From NCBI GenBank assembly GCA_913051655.1, contig CAJXHI010000004.1:1-64000 (forward strand): a stretch of DNA of 64,000 nt. The letters are read 5' to 3'. The notes under the pieces are model-generated. The model was not told the DNA's origin, searched no databases, and saw only the letters and a list, made by a program, of their open reading frames with translations. Position 1 is the stretch's first letter. Every line of letters starts with the position of its first letter. The position numbers and the translations under genes were made by a program. Positions 55,133-64,000 of this stretch are shown piece by piece. This stretch comes from an uncultured Alphaproteobacteria bacterium (GTDB lineage: Bacteria > Pseudomonadota > Alphaproteobacteria > Rhodobacterales > Rhodobacteraceae).

Positions 55133-55510
55133 TCACGCAGCCAGCACATCCTTAACCATAAATTCATGATTTTGCCGATCAGCACTGACTGCGTCGCTTT
55201 GATCGGCGTCTTTCTGAAGTTCGATTTGGCGCTGTTTTGCATTAACGATGGCAGTTTGAAAATGCTTATGAGTTCTGTTCGAATGCAAGGCGCTTTGTGT
55301 ATTATCTTCTGCACTTGCAGCTTTGGCCAAGTCACGGGCTTCTTTGCTAATCTGAACAATCACACCCCGCTGAGATGCAGGGGATTTGGCCTTTTCCTTT
55401 GTTCTCTGCGAATCATCACTTCTCACAGTTTGTGCTGTTTGTTGGGTTGTATGCTGTGCAGCCTGTTGTGAAACGTAGTTATTTATGCCCGCATTACTGA
55501 TTTCTACCAT
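55133..55510 (-). CDS. Hypothetical protein, 125 residues
   Basis: A hydrophilic, Gln/Ala/Lys-rich protein with no signal peptide or membrane segment: MVEISNAGINNYVSQQAAQH, then a charged helix-prone stretch (VIVQISKEARDLAKAA and KQRQIELQKDADQSD). Short Rhodobacterales proteins with 'VxISxEA' wording exist, but I know no function. ATG 55510 is preferred to an in-frame ATG at 55567 because the first residues of the longer form are Cys/Trp-rich and unlike the rest. The ribosome site is weak. It converges with the NlpD-like gene. Codon pattern is plausible for a real gene. Confidence 0.55.
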   Translation of the reverse strand: MVEISNAGINNYVSQQAAQHTTQQTAQTVRSDDSQRTKEKAKSPASQRGVIVQISKEARDLAKAASAEDNTQSALHSNRTHKHFQTAIVNAKQRQIELQKDADQSDAVSADRQNHEFMVKDVLAA

Positions 55511-55721
55511 GGTATTTATCCAATCTGCTTTGGATAAGACGTTGCAACATTCAGGCCAAAACCCCAACTGGGTCGCCTAATAATTTTTTGTGGTCAATCA
55601 GTATTTGAAACAAGTCGCTTTTTTTGATTTGGCTTTTTACCATTTTTCGATTTCTAGAGTCGTATCAGTATTAAACAAAATCAGAATTTTACCGTAACGA
55701 AGTTTATCAAAGGAGCGACTT

Positions 55722-55865
55722 ATGTCACAGGCTGATCAATATTTAATGACGGTTATTTGGGGGAGTGTTGCGCTCGAAAAGCGTTTTGATTCTTCGCCCT
55801 ACTCTCTTTCTGAATATGAGCTTAAAATGCTTGCCGCACACCACCAATTAATCGCATCACTTTAA
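55722..55865 (+). CDS. Small protein, 47 residues
   Basis: An AAGGAG site seven bases before ATG 55722 opens a 47-residue frame, MSQADQYLMTVIWGSVALEK followed by RFDSSPYSLSEYELKMLAAH and HQLIASL. It is free of rare-looking runs and ends in TAA. The strong ribosome site and protein-like composition support a real gene. Family and function are unknown to me. It is divergent from the 125-residue hypothetical gene, about 210 bases away. Confidence 0.6.
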   Translation: MSQADQYLMTVIWGSVALEKRFDSSPYSLSEYELKMLAAHHQLIASL

Positions 55866-56296
55866 AGAAAATAGCTATAGGCTGAAACTGTATTATGTAA
55901 GCCTAATGGTAATTGATTAACTTATCCGCTCCAAAGTCTCGCTCTAAGATACCTACAAAGGTGGATATTGAGAACCATAACCGTCAATCAATTATTTATG
56001 AAAAATGGTTTTGGTAAAATTGTACAATTCCAAAATTTAGCATCTTAGATTTTACTAATGTCTTGCGCAAATTTATATACGACAAGGAAATTATCCTACG
56101 TTCGCTCACAAAGCGCGTTTTCACCTCACTAGCTAAATGAAATTCAAGTACTACACAGTGGTCCACAGAACATGAATATTAGGCAGTTCGAAAGTTGAAT
56201 AGGTAACAGCCGCTCGTTTTAAAATTAATGGTAATATGTAATCGCCAACTCCCCCTTTTAACTTTTTTACTTAAGACCGAAACTAAAGTTTTTCAG
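55866..56296. other. Intergenic stretch, nothing recognised
   Basis: About 430 AT-rich bases between the 47-residue protein and the end of the RsmB-like gene. I see no open frame with a ribosome site, no tRNA and no strong hairpin with a T-run. Confidence 0.45.
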
Positions 56297-57487
56297 TTAC
56301 CCAGTGTCAAGATTTAGTGAGATGTAAGGTTTTTGCAAATAACAAAAGTAAAATCCATCTCCGTTATCTGATGGGTAAATCTGGTTTTCATGTAAAACGC
56401 GCCACTGCGGATACTCTGTTAGGAATTTTTTTATTTGATCAGTATTTTCGCGTCTCAAAACGGAACAAGTTGCGTAGACCAAAAGCCCACCAGATCTTAG
56501 GAACCGTTTTGCTTTGGTCAGAATTGAGTATTGAAGCGTTATTAGATCTTTTAGTTCATCCGGTTGTAGGCGCCATTTTCCCGTGGGATCTCGGCGCCAA
56601 GTCCCACTACCAGAACAGGGAACATCAGCAAACACTAATCCATAATGTCCGCATTTAAGTGAATTGCCATTTAATAACATAACTTTCGCCCCTGCCCGCC
56701 TTGCGCGAGCTTCGAGCGGTCTTAATCGTTTTGGAATCCCGTCGTGGGCATAGATACATTCTCTAAAATGGTTCGCTAAAGCTAGTGTTTTTCCGCCAGC
56801 TCCTGCACAGTAATCCAGAAAAGGGCCAGAGATTGTTTTGTGAAGCCGACAAACACTTAATTGACTGGATGCATCTTGAAGTTCGACAAAGCCCTCCAAA
56901 TAACTTTTAGAGTGCTTAATGCCGCGTTGACCAGTCTTAACAACGAGGGCTGAAGGCACACCTCGATGCGCATCACAAATGATGCCCTCGTCTCTCAATT
57001 TATTTATCGCCTGTGCTCGTGAGGTTTTTTGAGAGTTCACACGTAAAAAAACTGGTGCACGACTAGTTAGCGCCAACGCCACATCTTCCGCTTTATAATC
57101 AAGATCTTTTTTCCATATGGGACAAAGCCAATTTGGTAGATTAAATGATTCCTTCGAGCTTAACCTATTGCGTTTTATGTTTTCACCTTGTGTCAATGGA
57201 AGGGGTGCAAAACGCTGACCTGTAAAGATTGTAGTGGGCTCTATACTAGCCTCACGCAATGCAGAAATAAGAATAGCCCGCCCAGTCATGGAACCGCCCC
57301 AGGCTGCAAAGGTGCGTAAATTGCGTAAAGCATCATAAACATGATCTTGGATCGCCGCGCGATCCTTGGATCCAGCATAGCGGTTGTCGTGCCCCCATGC
57401 TTTCAACGCGAGTTCTGAGTGGAAACCATTTTCCAAAACTGTATCTAAGATATCTATAGCCGCCTGTACGCGGGCTGCTGGCGTCAT
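56297..57487 (-). CDS. RsmB/NOP-family RNA m5C methyltransferase
   Basis: A SAM-dependent cytosine-C5 methyltransferase of the RsmB (Sun/NOL1) family that modifies rRNA or tRNA. The 396 residues have an N-terminal NusB-like/RNA-binding part, DASSQLSVCRL, the SAM site FLDYCAGAGGKTLALA near 220, FADVPCSGSGTWRRDP with the release Cys near 290, and VYATCSVLRREN with the catalytic Cys near 345. At 396 residues it is somewhat short for RsmB, so the exact target is not assigned. It starts three bases after the guaB stop and is co-transcribed with it. Confidence 0.88.
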   Translation of the reverse strand: MTPAARVQAAIDILDTVLENGFHSELALKAWGHDNRYAGSKDRAAIQDHVYDALRNLRTFAAWGGSMTGRAILISALREASIEPTTIFTGQRFAPLPLTQGENIKRNRLSSKESFNLPNWLCPIWKKDLDYKAEDVALALTSRAPVFLRVNSQKTSRAQAINKLRDEGIICDAHRGVPSALVVKTGQRGIKHSKSYLEGFVELQDASSQLSVCRLHKTISGPFLDYCAGAGGKTLALANHFRECIYAHDGIPKRLRPLEARARRAGAKVMLLNGNSLKCGHYGLVFADVPCSGSGTWRRDPTGKWRLQPDELKDLITLQYSILTKAKRFLRSGGLLVYATCSVLRRENTDQIKKFLTEYPQWRVLHENQIYPSDNGDGFYFCYLQKPYISLNLDTG

Positions 57488-57490
57488 TGC

Positions 57491-58981
<1,491 letters not shown>

Positions 58982-59012
58982 TCATTATCTTAGGTAAAAG
59001 GAAAGAGCAAAG

Positions 59013-61061
59013 CTATCTGCGCCGTCTTCTGCGACGCCCTGTACCTTGCGCAGTATCGCTGGGTCTCGTATTGAAAGAAATATTTGGGAGTTTAATAACT
59101 TTGCTTAGCTCATCAAAAGTATCAACTTTATGGGGAATTGCGTTTGCTGCAACAAAATGATCCTGAAATTTTGGCTCAATGGCAGTTTCAATCTTGATAA
59201 TTTCGCGAACTGTTTTTTCAATACCAGCACGCGCTGAAATATTACAAAGCGCAATACGTGCACCTGTACCAGCGGCATTGCCGGCGGAAAAGACTTTCTC
59301 CAAAGGTACATCGGGTATCATGCCTAGCACCATCGCATGTTTGCTAGAAATATGCGCTCCAAAAGCACCCGCCAATACCACACGGTCGACTTTGTCGACC
59401 TTCATTTCGTCCATAAGCAGGCGTGCACCCGCATAGAGGGCGGATTTGGCAAGCTGAATAGCACGTATATCACCTTGAGTTATGGTTATTCTTGCGCCCC
59501 CTTCTGCTTGAGCATCATGGATCACATAAGAATATGTTCGCCCTTCTAGAATCATCCTTTTCGTCCCAGTTGCTTCAGCTGAACCAAGCAGACCGCTTTC
59601 GTCCATTAATCCTGCAATGCGTAACTCTGCCACGGCCTCTATAATACCGGAGCCGCAGATGCCAGTAATTCCGATTGTAGCCGTCGCTTTAGAAAACCCC
59701 TTCTCATCAGACCAGATGTCACAACCTATCACCCGAAAGCGAGGCTTTTTGGTGACCGGATCAATTTCGATCCTCTCAATCGCTCCAGGTGCTGCGCGTT
59801 GCCCGGAGCTGATTTGCGCTCCTTCAAATGCAGGACCCGTTGGCGACGAACAGGCTAGAACGCGCGCCTCATTTCCCAGAAGGATTTCGGCATTTGTGCC
59901 AACATCAACAACGAGGACAAGGTCTTTCGACTTATTCGGCTCCTCAGACAAGGCAACCGCTGCTGCATCTGCACCCACGTGCCCCGCAATACAGGGCAGA
60001 ATGTAGCACCGTGCCGCTGGTGCCATTTTTGATAAACCTAAATCCTGTGCCCTGCAGTTGAGTGCTCCAGAGGACGCCAAAGCAAAGGGCGCCTGCCCCA
60101 ATTCAACAGGATCAATTCCCAAAAGCAAATGATGCATTACAGGGTTACATACGAAGACAACCTCTAAGATTCGTGCATTATCGACAGAGGCTTCCTTTGC
60201 AAGTTTATCTATTAAAACATTGATCGCGTCTCGCACCGAATCTGTCATTTCACCATCGCCTCCGTTATTCATCATGGCGTAGCTGACGCGACTCATTAGA
60301 TCTTCGCCAAACCGGATTTGCGGGTTCATAATACCTGAACTCGCAACAACCTCTCCGCTTTTTAGATCACAAAGATGGGCTGCCACTGTCGTGGATCCGA
60401 GATCAATCGCCAGTCCAAATATGCCCTCTTCGTTAAGGCCTGGCCAAAGCCCAGTAATACGCGGCGCATCACCAGTTTTGTCATTGTAAATTGCAACAGT
60501 GACCCGCCATTTTCCTTTTCTCAGGGTAGGTTGAAGAGTTTTCAGGATACTTAGGTCACAGGTTGGTGTTGGAACATCCCATTTATTTTTGAGTGCGTGG
60601 CTTAGGCGTTCAAAATCCCCATTTGGTTCATGCATATCCGGCTCCGCTACCTCAACATAATAAAGACGCGTAGCGGGGTTTATCTTAATGACTCTGGTAC
60701 TTGCTGCCTTGCGCACGACTTGCTTGTGTACTTGGCTTTCAGCCGGAACGTCGATTACCAAATCACCCATGATCTTGGCCTGACAGCCAAGCCTGCGTCC
60801 TTCTTTGAGGCCTCTTTTATCATGATACCGTTGCTCTACGGCATTCCATTCTGAAACTGCTGTTTCTGTTACTGTCACGCCATGCTTTGGGAATTGGCCG
60901 AAAGACGGGGAAATTTGACATTTGCTGCAAATGCCCCGCCCACCGCAAACGCTGTCTAGGTCAACTCCCAGCTGACGAGCTGCTGTTAAAACAGGTGTGC
61001 CTGCGGGAAAATGTCCCCGTTTCCCAGATGGAGTGAATACGACGAGGGGATCGTTGGTCAT
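59013..61061 (-). CDS. RACo-type corrinoid protein reactivase (ASKHA, DUF4445)
   Basis: Reductive activators of corrinoid-dependent methyltransferases use ATP to rescue the Co(II) form of the cobalamin carrier. The 682 residues have an N-terminal 2Fe-2S ferredoxin domain (DSVCGGRGICSKC with a fourth Cys about 50 residues on, RLGCQAKI), a linker domain, and an actin-like ATPase core (GLAIDLGSTTVAAHL, VVDVGTNAEILLGN, LAGAFGAHIS). ATG 61061 gives the usual MTNDPLVVFTPSGK start; in-frame ATGs further up are less likely. The C-terminus ends in seven Arg with mixed codons. No corrinoid protein or methyltransferase gene is in the window. Confidence 0.9.
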   Translation of the reverse strand: MTNDPLVVFTPSGKRGHFPAGTPVLTAARQLGVDLDSVCGGRGICSKCQISPSFGQFPKHGVTVTETAVSEWNAVEQRYHDKRGLKEGRRLGCQAKIMGDLVIDVPAESQVHKQVVRKAASTRVIKINPATRLYYVEVAEPDMHEPNGDFERLSHALKNKWDVPTPTCDLSILKTLQPTLRKGKWRVTVAIYNDKTGDAPRITGLWPGLNEEGIFGLAIDLGSTTVAAHLCDLKSGEVVASSGIMNPQIRFGEDLMSRVSYAMMNNGGDGEMTDSVRDAINVLIDKLAKEASVDNARILEVVFVCNPVMHHLLLGIDPVELGQAPFALASSGALNCRAQDLGLSKMAPAARCYILPCIAGHVGADAAAVALSEEPNKSKDLVLVVDVGTNAEILLGNEARVLACSSPTGPAFEGAQISSGQRAAPGAIERIEIDPVTKKPRFRVIGCDIWSDEKGFSKATATIGITGICGSGIIEAVAELRIAGLMDESGLLGSAEATGTKRMILEGRTYSYVIHDAQAEGGARITITQGDIRAIQLAKSALYAGARLLMDEMKVDKVDRVVLAGAFGAHISSKHAMVLGMIPDVPLEKVFSAGNAAGTGARIALCNISARAGIEKTVREIIKIETAIEPKFQDHFVAANAIPHKVDTFDELSKVIKLPNISFNTRPSDTAQGTGRRRRRRR

Positions 61062-61130
61062 GCTAAGGCCCTTTGCCCAACCGGTATAAGACATAAATAA
61101 TCCCTTGCGAGCGCGAATAAAGCGCTGCAA

Positions 61131-61320
61131 ACGTCATTTCAAGGCAAATTGGCGGCACTATTGTAAAGGTTTCAACTGTGAAATTGAAAAACGACCAAGA
61201 TATTGCCAATAATTAAAAACAATTCTATTACAGTGCCTTATAAGAATTTCATAATCTGAAAATCGCACACTTTAGGTCTGCAATTATAGATTTTTTTCGA
61301 AACACAATCCGGGGCTTGGA
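61131..61320. other. Spacer between gcdH and the RACo gene
   Basis: AT-rich 190 bases. It may hold a terminator for gcdH and a promoter for the RACo-guaB unit, but no clear hairpin with T-run or -35/-10 pair was found. Confidence 0.35.
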
Positions 61321-62544
61321 TCAGAAAAATGCCTGAAGACCCGTCTGTGCTCGTCCAAGAATTAAGGCATGAACGTCGTGAGTTCCCTCATAGGTATTCA
61401 CCGTTTCAAGGTTGCTCATGTGCCGCATCACTTGGAAATCTTCTGATATCCCGTTTCCACCATGCATGTCACGTGACATACGCGCGATTTCAAGTGCTTT
61501 GCCGCAGTTATTACGCTTTACAATGCTGATCATTTCAGGTGCTGCATTAGCCTCATCCATGAGGCGCCCAACTCTTAAGGACGCTTGCAAACCTAAAGAA
61601 ATCTCTGTTTGCATATCGGCAAGTTTCTTTTGGAAGAGCTGGGTTTGAGCCAAAGGTTTGTTGAACTGTTTGCGATCAAGCCCGTATTGACGCGCGGCAT
61701 GCCAGCAAAATTCAGCGGCTCCCATGGCGCCCCAACTAATTCCATAACGCGCGCGATTGAGACATCCAAAGGGCCCCTTAAGACCGGATACATGCGGCAA
61801 TAGGGCATCTTCACTAACTTCGACGTCATCCATCACGATTTCGCCCGTGATGGACGCGCGTAAGGATAATTTGCCGCCCACCTTCGGTGCGCTTAGGCCT
61901 CTCATGCCTTTTTCTAAAACAAAGCCGCGGATTTTCCCGCCATGTTCGCCTGATTTTGCCCAAATGACAAAAATATCGGCGATCGGTGCATTTGAAATCC
62001 ACATCTTTGACCCTGTGATTCGGTATCCACCGTCAATTTTTTCAGCACGTGTTTTCATGCTGCCTGGATCTGATCCCGCATTGGGTTCGGTCAATCCAAA
62101 GCACCCAATTTTCTGACCTGTTGCAAGTTGGGGTAAAAATTTGTGACGTTGCTCTTCGCTTCCGTAGGCATAGATAGGATACATGACGAGGCTAGACTGC
62201 ACTGACATCATGGAACGATACCCGCTGTCCACGCGCTCCACCTCACGCGCAATTAATCCATAGGATACATATCCTGCCGCAATCCCTCCGTATTCTTCTG
62301 GGATGGTCGACCCCAAGAGCCCCATGTCTCCCATTTCGCGGAAAATATCTAGGTCCACGGTTTCATCTCTAAAGGCCGCTTTGACACGGGGTTGTAGTTT
62401 TTCCTTGGCGTAAGCTTGAGCACTATCGCGCAGCATTCGCTCTTCTTCGGTCAATTGATCATCCAAACGAAATGGATCTGCCCAATCAAATGCACCAAGA
62501 TCTGGAGCATCTTTTGCGCGCAGCTTGGTTTCCGTGTCTTTCAT
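61321..62544 (-). CDS. gcdH: Glutaryl-CoA dehydrogenase
   Basis: GcdH is an FAD enzyme that oxidises and decarboxylates glutaryl-CoA to crotonyl-CoA in lysine and tryptophan breakdown. The 407 residues match the acyl-CoA dehydrogenase fold with [39 protein letters not shown], and the catalytic Glu in [17 protein letters not shown] near the end. The N-terminal [19 protein letters not shown] wording is that of GcdH. ATG 62544 was used; GTG 62553 in the same frame lies too close to the GGAG site. Confidence 0.94.
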   Translation of the reverse strand: MKDTETKLRAKDAPDLGAFDWADPFRLDDQLTEEERMLRDSAQAYAKEKLQPRVKAAFRDETVDLDIFREMGDMGLLGSTIPEEYGGIAAGYVSYGLIAREVERVDSGYRSMMSVQSSLVMYPIYAYGSEEQRHKFLPQLATGQKIGCFGLTEPNAGSDPGSMKTRAEKIDGGYRITGSKMWISNAPIADIFVIWAKSGEHGGKIRGFVLEKGMRGLSAPKVGGKLSLRASITGEIVMDDVEVSEDALLPHVSGLKGPFGCLNRARYGISWGAMGAAEFCWHAARQYGLDRKQFNKPLAQTQLFQKKLADMQTEISLGLQASLRVGRLMDEANAAPEMISIVKRNNCGKALEIARMSRDMHGGNGISEDFQVMRHMSNLETVNTYEGTHDVHALILGRAQTGLQAFF

Positions 62545-62697
62545 AGAAGTCACACTCCGTTGTTACCACATTACTAACATTTAAATCAGACCTCACGCCC
62601 AAGTAAAAGGTCTGATGCTTATATTTCAAGATCTTAATAAAGATTTAGCTTTACAAACCTATCGCAAAGACAAATCTATTATTTCTTTGTTCCGTCA

Positions 62698-62729
62698 TTG
62701 TCATAAAACTGTGATAAATTTTCTATATA
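62698..62729 (+). promoter_or_regulatory. Pho box and -10 element of pstS
   Basis: TTGTCATAAAACTGTGAT at 62698-62715 matches the two 7-base direct repeats and A-rich spacer of the PhoB box (consensus CTGTCATAWAWCTGTCAT) at 16 of 18 positions. A TATATA at 62724-62729 lies nine bases on, the correct place for a -10 in a PhoB-activated promoter with no -35. It is about 115 bases before pstS. This predicts induction under phosphate limitation. Confidence 0.75.
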
Positions 62730-62814
62730 ACGCCCGTGCACATTGGTTGGACCGTTTGGTGATTATAAGGCCAGTGCAGATGAAATGAAACCAAAGACGC
62801 TGAAGGAGTTTCAA

Positions 62815-63849
62815 ATGCGTTTGGAAAGAGTTTTTATTTGTGCAGCTGTTGCTGCTATGTTGAGCACGTTCGTATCCGCACGCGATTATATTAGCATTGC
62901 TGGATCATCGACTGTACTGCCATTTGCGACCATGGTCGCTGAGGCGTTAGGGAATAACCCAAATTTCAAAACGCCGGTGGTCGAATCAGGCGGTTCGTCC
63001 GTGGGGAAAAAAGGTGTGTGTGATGGTATTGGAACAGAATTTATTGATATTGGAAACGCATCATCGCGCATGAAGGCCGGCGAATTAAAATTCTGTGAAT
63101 CAAACGGCATAAAAGTAACTGAGATTAAGGTGGGTTACGACGGGATAGTTGTTGCAAGCTCAAAAGATGGAACATTGTTGAGTATTTCAAAATCCGATCT
63201 TGGGAAAGCATTGACCGCTAAAGTTCCTAGTTCAGATGGCAACTTCATCGACAATCCATACAAAAATTGGAGCGATGTTAACCCCGACTTGCCAAATTTT
63301 CCAATTCGCGTTTACGGTCCGCCCACCACGTCGGGTACACGTGCTTCATTTGCCGAGATGGTTAACCAAAAAGGTTACTGCAAAAAAGACGAAGAGGCCA
63401 AAGCAGCGCTCAAGGCAGCCGGTGAAAAGGACAAAGTCTGTCGTGCAATGCGAACAGATGGTGCCTACATCGAGGCGGGTGAGCAAGACAACTTGATTGT
63501 TCAAAAACTTCAAGAGGACCCATCAGCTTTCGGGATTTTCGGTTTTTCCTACCTCGATCAGAACTCTGACACTTTGCAAGGTGCAATCATTTCGGGAACG
63601 GCTCCAACATTTGAGTTGATCGCTGAGGGTGAATACTCTGTATCGCGTGCGCTGTATTTCTACGTGAAACACGCTCATATTGGCGTTGTTCCGGGGGTGC
63701 AGGAATACATGACAGAGTGGACAAAACATTGGGGCGAGGACGGATTTCTATCAGATGCAGGCATGATCCCTTTGCCAATGGCTGAGCGCGAATATTATTT
63801 AAAAGCTATGAGGGATCTTCCCATTCTTACTGCAGATATGCTAAATTAA
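62815..63849 (+). CDS. pstS: Phosphate ABC transporter substrate-binding protein PstS
   Basis: PstS is the high-affinity periplasmic phosphate-binding protein of the Pst importer. The protein (344 residues) has a signal peptide ending near STFVSA, then ISIAGSSTVLPFATMVAEA with the phosphate-binding Ser/Thr, VVESGGSSVGKKGVCDG, and GPPTTSGTRASFAEM with the second set of phosphate contacts near 170. AAGGAG lies six bases before ATG 62815, so the longer frame from 62743 was rejected. A Pho box lies upstream; a terminator-like hairpin separates it from pstC. Confidence 0.95.
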   Translation: MRLERVFICAAVAAMLSTFVSARDYISIAGSSTVLPFATMVAEALGNNPNFKTPVVESGGSSVGKKGVCDGIGTEFIDIGNASSRMKAGELKFCESNGIKVTEIKVGYDGIVVASSKDGTLLSISKSDLGKALTAKVPSSDGNFIDNPYKNWSDVNPDLPNFPIRVYGPPTTSGTRASFAEMVNQKGYCKKDEEAKAALKAAGEKDKVCRAMRTDGAYIEAGEQDNLIVQKLQEDPSAFGIFGFSYLDQNSDTLQGAIISGTAPTFELIAEGEYSVSRALYFYVKHAHIGVVPGVQEYMTEWTKHWGEDGFLSDAGMIPLPMAEREYYLKAMRDLPILTADMLN

Positions 63850-63870
63850 AATTTGCTAACTAGGTAATCA

Positions 63871-63900
63871 AGAGCCGCAGGTGCGGCTCTCTTTATATTT
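63871..63900 (+). terminator. Intrinsic terminator/attenuator between pstS and pstC
   Basis: AGAGCCGC, loop AGGT, GCGGCTCT form a perfect 8-bp stem at 63871-63890, followed by CTTTATATTT. Placed between binding-protein and permease genes, it probably lets most transcripts stop after pstS, giving more binding protein than permease. Confidence 0.8.
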
Positions 63901-63937
63901 GAGACTTTGACTAGGATTTGAGGTAACCAAGAAAACA

Positions 63938-64000
63938 ATGCCACAATTTTGGTTACTAGCCTCTTTGAGCATTATTTCACTAATATATGGCTACGTAGGC
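63938..64000 (+). CDS. pstC: PstC phosphate permease, N-terminal fragment cut by the window edge
   Basis: ATG at 63938 opens MPQFWLLASLSIISLIYGYV and runs in frame to the window end. This hydrophobic first segment looks like the N-terminus of the PstC permease, which forms the Pst channel with PstA. Identification rests mostly on position 88 bases after pstS. Only 21 codons are visible. Confidence 0.65.
   Translation, partial: MPQFWLLASLSIISLIYGYVG

Noticed and set aside
59617-60006. Open frame of 129 codons on the plus strand
   Set aside because: It is antisense to the ATPase core of the RACo gene, which has clear motifs; no evidence for a second gene.

Overview
The window reads as a chromosomal segment of an alphaproteobacterium of the order Rhodobacterales (Roseobacter-like). 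Three things point there: the gene orders pyrH-frr-uppS-cdsA-dxr-rseP-bamA-skp-fabZ-lpxA-lpxI-lpxB and dusB-ntrB-ntrC-ntrY-ntrX-trkA-trkH-hfq-hflX; a circularly permuted two-piece tmRNA whose tag is ANDNRAPVAMAA; and an NtrC without the sigma54-contact loop. By eye the DNA is AT-rich for this order. Several intergenic stretches hold readable but broken genes, which suggests ongoing gene loss and AT drift. I could not place the genus.

Layout. 0-0.6 kb: wreck of a peptide ABC transporter binding protein (minus). 0.8-13.6 kb: miaA (minus), then a long plus-strand envelope run covering UMP kinase, ribosome recycling, undecaprenyl-PP and phospholipid synthesis, the MEP pathway, outer-membrane assembly and lipid A. 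13.7-16.5 kb: ialB-like gene and purL (minus). 16.5-20.8 kb: an accessory patch with an RTX-like wreck, a PLP-dependent lyase and Asp/Glu-racemase pair, and a heavily decayed 1.2 kb stretch. 20.8-25.3 kb: hpt, a RatA/COQ10 protein, amt, pncC, pgpA, ispF, ispD. 25.5-37.2 kb: dusB, the two Ntr two-component systems, Trk potassium uptake, hfq and hflX. 37.2-45 kb: a penicillin-acylase-type hydrolase, a beta-hydroxyacid dehydrogenase, rne, tusA, ccdA. 45.5-50.5 kb (minus): RHH protein, broken DUF4169 gene, fumC, sspB, ssrA, glutathionyl-hydroquinone reductase, pirin. 51.4-55.9 kb: DUF1624 membrane protein, surE-pcm-M23/LysM lipoprotein, two small unknown proteins. 56.3-62.5 kb (minus): RsmB-like methyltransferase, guaB, a RACo-type reactivase, gcdH. 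62.7-64 kb: Pho-box-controlled pstS and the first codons of pstC.

How the genes work together. The first operon supplies building blocks and machinery for the envelope: DXP reductoisomerase feeds isoprenoids to UppS, LpxA/I/B build lipid A, and BamA with Skp assembles the outer membrane. IspD and IspF, later in the window, are further steps of the same isoprenoid route. The Ntr genes and amt form a nitrogen module and pstSC a phosphate module. ssrA beside sspB links ribosome rescue to ClpXP delivery of tagged proteins. I found no phage, IS element, CRISPR array, rRNA or tRNA, and no convincing undescribed defence or biosynthetic system. The least ordinary features are the split tmRNA beside sspB, the ispD/ispF pair separated by a single in-frame stop, and the set of decaying genes.
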